The notes beneath the pieces are model-generated. The model saw nothing but the letters and a program-made list of their open reading frames with translations, was not told the DNA's origin and made no database searches. DNA of 64,000 bases, taken from Paraconiothyrium sp. Pb-2020 (lineage: Eukaryota; Ascomycota; Dothideomycetes; Pleosporales; Didymosphaeriaceae). Shown piece after piece: positions 59,190-64,000 of the stretch. The position numbers were made by a program, and so were the translations under genes. Every line of letters begins with the position of its first letter. Position 1 is the first letter of the stretch. The DNA lies in contig JAJUBI010000003.1 in NCBI GenBank assembly GCA_022419385.1, positions 1,240,001 through 1,304,000 of the forward strand, read 5' to 3'.

Positions 59190-60864
59190 TCATGGGATGC
59201 CACTTACCCATCGCTCTCCAACATCCGGATGCGACTTGACCCGGTTCATCAACGTCGCTTCACCCAGGTGTCCCCAGCGACCCTTGACAAATGTAAACTC
59301 TATGTCGTCCTTACGCGCTTTGCGAGCCGCATCTCTCAAGTTGAGCACGTCGGCGGGCACATCCATGGCCTCGAACTGGGCATCGTAGCTCACTCCCTGG
59401 AAGAACGGCACCGAGTATCTCGCTCCCTCACCCTTCCTCGGGCTGAGCACACGATGTGTCGTAGACGCGCAGACACCATCCGTCAACGCCTCCATGCCCT
59501 GCCCAATAGCCACGACAAGAGTCCCAGCTATGGGCTTGCAATCCACCCACTCGCCACGGGCATTCTGTGCCTGCAGCCCAGGCTGATCGCTTGCTTGCAG
59601 GAGGTATGAAGTCAGCATGCTGTCCTTGTGGGGGCCGACGCCCTGCCTCTTGATCTCCCATTTCTTCCTGTCAATCTCGCTTGCCCCAGCGGGCAGATCC
59701 GGCACATCGACTTCGGGATACTTGACAATCTTCAGCTTGTGCTGCTGATCTTCATCGAAGAATTTGTCAAACGCATCGGGATCGAGACCGATGGCCTCGG
59801 CTATCAGACTAGTGAAGAGCATGGAGATCTTCGACATGCGGCGCATGTAGTCCTCGTACACGGGGCGAAAGGCGGGGAGATGCGCAGATGACGGCCACTG
59901 GTTTGGAGCCAGCAGGTTATGGTACAGCGGGGCGTCGGGGCCTGGCAGCGGCTGCGGAGTCGACAGGTCGAGTTGTTCGCGGTGGTCGGTGTTGAAGGCG
60001 GTGGTCTCATTGTCGAGCTTACCCTTTCGTCAGCACATGCACCTGCATTTCCAAAGCACATCTATCTACACTACTACACTACACTACACTAATACTACAA
60101 GAGGGGGAATCGCGGCAGCGGTAATGGCAGGACGGGTAACATCTCTTTTGGTTTGAGTCGCAGCGTTCATGAGTACACGGTCCAGGTCCGAAGATACCCA
60201 CTATCTCTCGTTGGTTTAACGTCTGTCGATGGCGTTCGTTTGGCATGGCGTACAATCCCGGCATCTCGCAATTTTTTTTTTCCTTTCCAGCGATGTATTA
60301 TGCTTTCCACGCGATGATGCGTTTCCTTGCATATCATATCATATCTTTCTTTCTTTCGTTATTCACGGCCCCCCGAGCGCATATTAATACTTGCATCTGT
60401 TGCATCGCATATAGCATCTTCGATACCATACCATACCATCCGCATCTTCTGGGCAGATACGGGCCGTAGATATAACATATCATATCATGACACATCTTTA
60501 CTCTCAAGCTCGCCTCATGATACGTCCGCGCTGCCATGACTACTACCACGCCTCGTCTACTTTCCACCGACAGATGCTGAGACGCTCGCTACTCACCCTG
60601 CTCCAGCCCAAGAAACTCTTCTCGTTCTTCATCTCAATCGCTTCCTTCTCCTCGGTACGCAACTCTTCGAAGAACCTTTTGCATTCTTGCACTACGTTCG
60701 AGACTAGCTCCTCTGGCAACCCCGTCTCGGAAAGTACAGGAAGCCTACGTTGAGAAGGCGTCGCGCAGGTCGGACAGGAAGGCGGGTTTCGTGGAGGGGT
60801 TCAGGGCGCGCGAGAGGGGAAGGATGGGGATGTGCGAGAATGTGGAGGGGCGCGGGGAAGCCAT
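59190..60864 (-). CDS. 2OG-Fe(II) dioxygenase, isopenicillin N synthase-like, with 5' indels
   Basis: The 3' exon is 60014-59190 (275 codons). It has the iron ligands HKD (in GVGPHKDSML) and the distal His in STTHRVLSP, plus RYS for 2-oxoglutarate, all intact. The upstream exon ends at 60597 (KSFLGWSR) and joins LDNETTAFNTDH after a 582-nt intron. Farther upstream the frame is broken: MASPRPSTFSHIPILPLSR (ATG 60864) reaches a stop at 60745, VGFLYF lies in a second frame, and SETGLPEELV in a third. The expected family order is kept, so two single-base deletions near 60735-60750 explain it. These may be sequencing errors or real inactivation. Substrate unknown. Confidence 0.78.
60066..60490. 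repeat. Microsatellites inside the oxygenase intron
   Basis: Pentanucleotide runs CTACA at about 60066-60092, CATAT at 60328-60350 followed by TTTC repeats, CATAC at about 60422-60437 and again CATAT near 60475-60488. They account for much of the unusual intron. Confidence 0.6.
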
Positions 60865-62394
60865 GTTCGCAGAGGTGAGGTGCAAGGGGTGGTGTCGGGT
60901 GTGAAGGAGCGATATCAAAATGTGTTGTCGGTGCTTGTCCAGGGCGTTGTCCGGAGCTGTTTCGGTGTAGTGGTGCGATGCGATGCGGGGTTGCGCGCAT
61001 GCAGGCGCGGCTATGCGTGCTGTTGCGTTTGAGCCGCGGATGGCGTCATCTGATGATGCGGTGGTGCCCGAAAGTATCAGCAGATGTGTTCTCTGCTGCT
61101 TCCTTCGTGGCTGCGGTCGACGGTGGTGAGGTCCAACCGCGGGCGACGTCGATGATGAATACAGCGGGCCAGATGGCGGAGGCGGGTCCGGCAGGGCGGT
61201 GGGGGGCTTTCAGGTACCTCAGTATCGAGCCAGCCACTTGAACGCCAGACCCAGGGCTGCGAGTTTGAGCGTCGTGATGAGCAGGATGGAGCATGCTTCA
61301 AAGATAAACATATTGCCGTAGAGCGATTGTGCGCCTGAGCGTTGGATTCGAAGGCGCAGTGCGAAGTATATCACTGAGCGCAGGAATGTTCTTGTAGTTA
61401 CACGATGTTCCCTTCCTCAGGTCTGCCAGCGACCGCGTCGGACACGCTGTCCCTTTTAACAAACAACCCCAAGTGAGATCCACCCAGCGATCTTCCCCGG
61501 AGAACCCGCACGCGACACATAAGACATTTCAGCTCGCATCTCCAGATCCCCACGTGCGGCTGCGCAGTTGGCCAGCGTCGTCTTCCCCGTGGGGCGCCAT
61601 TGGGCGACAGCAGCGCCAGAGCGCACTGCACGTGGCAGCTTTACGTTTGCGCAACACTCCGCATGCACATCCACCAGATGCATTCACCAGACGACCTCCG
61701 AGGAGCTCATCAGGACAGTTGTGCAACGTCGACGTGCCAGACCAGCCGTCATGTTACACAGAGATTGGAATAAGATGCGGCGTTGTGTTCCGGCCCCCAG
61801 GCCAGTCCAGCCCAGCGCCTCTACACCCATGACCAGCGCGCTGGAGACGAAGCGTCCACCTGCACTGCACTTACTCGCGAAATCCTCCGGAAGCAGACTA
61901 CGGACTTCGTCGGGTGGGTGGTCAGATCTGTAATTCCACCACACGAGGAGATCCACCGGGCAGGTAGGTTATTATCCCTAAATGTCCGGTCCCTGGTGTC
62001 GGGATGTTGGATGCTGGACTGGGTCGTGCGCTGCGGATGTTTGTCCGGTTGAAGTGCTAGGGATCATAGTTGGGGCTGTTAAGATCCCATATATGCAAGA
62101 CAGTACGTGAATCGTATTCATGCCGTCTGTAGTCGATGGAGCTGGACATGCAAGACGTCCATGTCGTGCATGCGTATTTCAAGGGCTTGTCAAAATCAGA
62201 TAGGAGCATGTGTATAGCAGCTGTAAACTTATATCATTTTTGATCGCCAAAGGGATATCTGTGCCGTAGCCAGGCGTCGTTAGGGAAAAGCTACGGAAAA
62301 CTATCTACCAAGCAGCTGCCGAAACACGTCGCTAGTTTATCCCACCGTTTGCTGAAACCCAAGTCATAACTGTCGTACCTCATAGCTCATTTCT
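60865..62394. other. Intergenic, no supported gene
   Basis: Overlapping short frames on both strands without domains. Holds the oxygenase promoter and the 3' region of the senescence-domain gene. Confidence 0.45.
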
Positions 62395-63989
62395 TCATCG
62401 TTTCTCGCGGGGATAGTAGGCAGGTTGTCCATCAAGTGACTCTCCTATGCCGGTAGCAGTGTAGCCTGGCGGTGCAGCATTGCCGTATCCGACAGTAGAA
62501 GCAGGGCCGGCACTGCTCTGTCCAGGTGGTATGCCAGTGTTGTCAACACCCTTTGCGAGGTCTGCCTCATTAATGACGCCACCGTCGCCGCCTCCAACAA
62601 GTACCGTTTGCTCGACACCTTTCTTGTCTCGCACCTTGCCCACTACCATGCCCTTGGCTACAGACGTGATGATAGCTCTGCGCGAGACACCTGTCACATC
62701 AATGTATACAAGACCCACGTTTTTGACACCGCCAGCGAGGTCTCCTGCAAGACCACCGGCCTCTGCGCCGTACTTGTGTCCGATGGCTGCACTGGCTGCG
62801 GCGCCACTGTGCGTCAGGAGGGTCTTGCCGCCGTGGGCAATGCCGTCTGCAACTGTCGAAAATGCTATCATCGACTTGTTGAGCAGTCCAGGCTTGTAAT
62901 CTGGGTTCGGCCTGCCATCAGGCAGTACTGCCTTAGTCGACCTCGGACCCTTACCCAGCGTGCCAGCCGTGAAGTTCTGCGCATGCTTCGCAATAGAACC
63001 GACTGTCTTCGAGGAGAGACCTGCGACGCTCGTCGTGAAGGTATTTATCTTGCGGACGCGATCGTGTGTCGCGGTGTTGAATACCATGGGTTTCTCGTTC
63101 GGTTTCGTCTTGTTCATAAAGGACTCAGCGCCCGAGATCATGGCATTGCTGATGTATGTTGAACCTGTGACGATAAGCCGAGAAGCGGCGGCCGAGTTCT
63201 GCACGAGACTGGAGTTCTTGTAGGCGGGCAGGCGGGCCATGCCGAGGTAGTCCTCCGACATAGGTTGGACTTTGATCTTCTTGCCATCAGGAGAGATGAC
63301 GATCTCCACGGGGTCTGCTAAGCGTGTCAGTAATGTGCTAACACGTTCCTAATGCAAAACTCACTCTTCGATCCTGCCTTCAACCTCGGGTCTTCGACGA
63401 TCTGGGCGCCGTCGGCCAGCTCTCCGACTACGCTACCGTTCTCTTCGTCGACGAGCACGATCTCGCCGTGTTTGCTTGACCCAACGTACCCCTCACCAGG
63501 CGCATAATCTGCCGGGTTGTATGGCTTGGCGGAGCCCTTCGAATCGCCTCGCGGGGCCTGCGCGCGCTCGAGGAAGGCAGTGCATTGTGCGAGGATGGTT
63601 TCAAATGTGTCAATGTCCTCCTGCGTAACTGTGTTGGGGCCGTTGCCTAACGGCGGAAACTCGATGCGCGTGAAGGCGCCGCTGTCAGGACCAAGATCCC
63701 AGCGCGGGATGAGGTAGCTGCGCGGCGGCTGGTGATAGATCTGTGTGGTAGCGGGAAGAGGGAGGTCGAGCTCGGGGGGCAGATTCAGGTGGAGGTAGAA
63801 GTCTTCTTCGGGCGCTTCGTTCTGACCGTGTACATTGCTGAGGTCGGCGAAAGGCGAGTTCGTGGGCACCATCAACAGTGACAGCGTCTGCGCGCCCGAA
63901 GGCGTGAGGGGCTGCTCCTCGCCCTGCTGGATGTGGTAGGCTCTAATGCCTCCAATCGAGTAGAGGAGTCGGGGGTCGCCGTGGCTCAT
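62395..63989 (-). CDS. Senescence/spartin-domain protein
   Basis: Exons 63989-63365 and 63317-62395 give 515 aa. The start MSHGDPRLLYSIGGIRAYHI is complete, 11 bp from the window edge. The N-terminal part resembles the spartin/ERD7 plant-senescence-type N-region. The C-terminal senescence domain carries the alanine/glycine-rich amphipathic stretch (ASAAIGHKYGAEAGGLAGDL) and VYIDVTGVSRRAIITSVAKG. In other organisms the domain associates with lipid droplets and endosomes. The intron acceptor reads TAGCAG, so two acceptors three bases apart are possible; the longer exon gives SKTDPVE, the shorter SKNPVE. The C-terminus is Gly/Pro-rich. Confidence 0.88.
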
Positions 63990-64000
63990 TGTGAAATGCT

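Noticed and set aside
60700..60760. A short intron to rescue the dioxygenase N-terminus
   Set aside because: The only GT-AG pairs are 23-36 nt and give the wrong frame, while VGFLYF inside is conserved coding sequence.
1..64000. tRNA, rRNA or CRISPR arrays
   Set aside because: No B-box-bearing cloverleaf, ribosomal sequence or spaced identical repeats were found by eye; CRISPR is not expected in a fungus.

Overview
The window is nuclear DNA of a filamentous ascomycete. Introns are short (about 43-75 nt, a few longer) with GTRNGT-type donors and CTAAC-like branch points. Genes are close together, and the families are typical of Pezizomycotina: fungal P450s, tannase, DUF1479, GH1 and a bZIP factor. 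A dothideomycete is my guess, not something the sequence proves. I assembled exons by hand from reading frames, splice sites and protein-family expectations. The total of every spliced gene is divisible by three, which supports the joins.

Left part (1-15,500): a run of oxidative secondary-metabolism genes with no backbone enzyme in the window. It holds two tandem P450 paralogues with matching intron positions (979-2775 and 3877-5702), a 5'-truncated coding relic, and an intronless P450 on the minus strand that diverges from a FAD monooxygenase. Then come wrecked pieces of an amino-acid permease and a fourth P450, and an intact FMO-type monooxygenase. Just behind the FMO lies a 665-bp foldback element with a 5-bp target duplication and a core of 22-bp repeats. 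The cluster looks partly decayed.

Middle (16,500-30,700): sparse. It contains a 96-bp tandem repeat, a four-exon gene for a disordered basic protein, a decayed membrane-protein gene, a small secreted protein whose lone Cys and His recall CNF1-type deamidases, and a secreted tannase/feruloyl esterase.

30,800-45,600: five genes for large, disordered, lysine/arginine-rich, probably nuclear proteins, with an ER-type FKBP carrying a KDEL tail among them. Several share KRKR-type patches and a PATKK-x-KT motif. One has a 38-residue internal duplication. They look like a fast-evolving, lineage-specific set.

Right part (46,000-64,000): a phosphotransferase pseudogene, a DUF1479 dioxygenase-like gene with a 3' frameshift, a cytosolic GH1 beta-glucosidase, a long GC-rich gap leading to a bZIP transcription factor, a 2OG-Fe(II) dioxygenase with two apparent 5' indels and a microsatellite-rich 582-nt intron, and a senescence/spartin-domain protein ending at the window edge. 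The clustered single-base indels in otherwise well-conserved genes could be sequencing errors or real decay.
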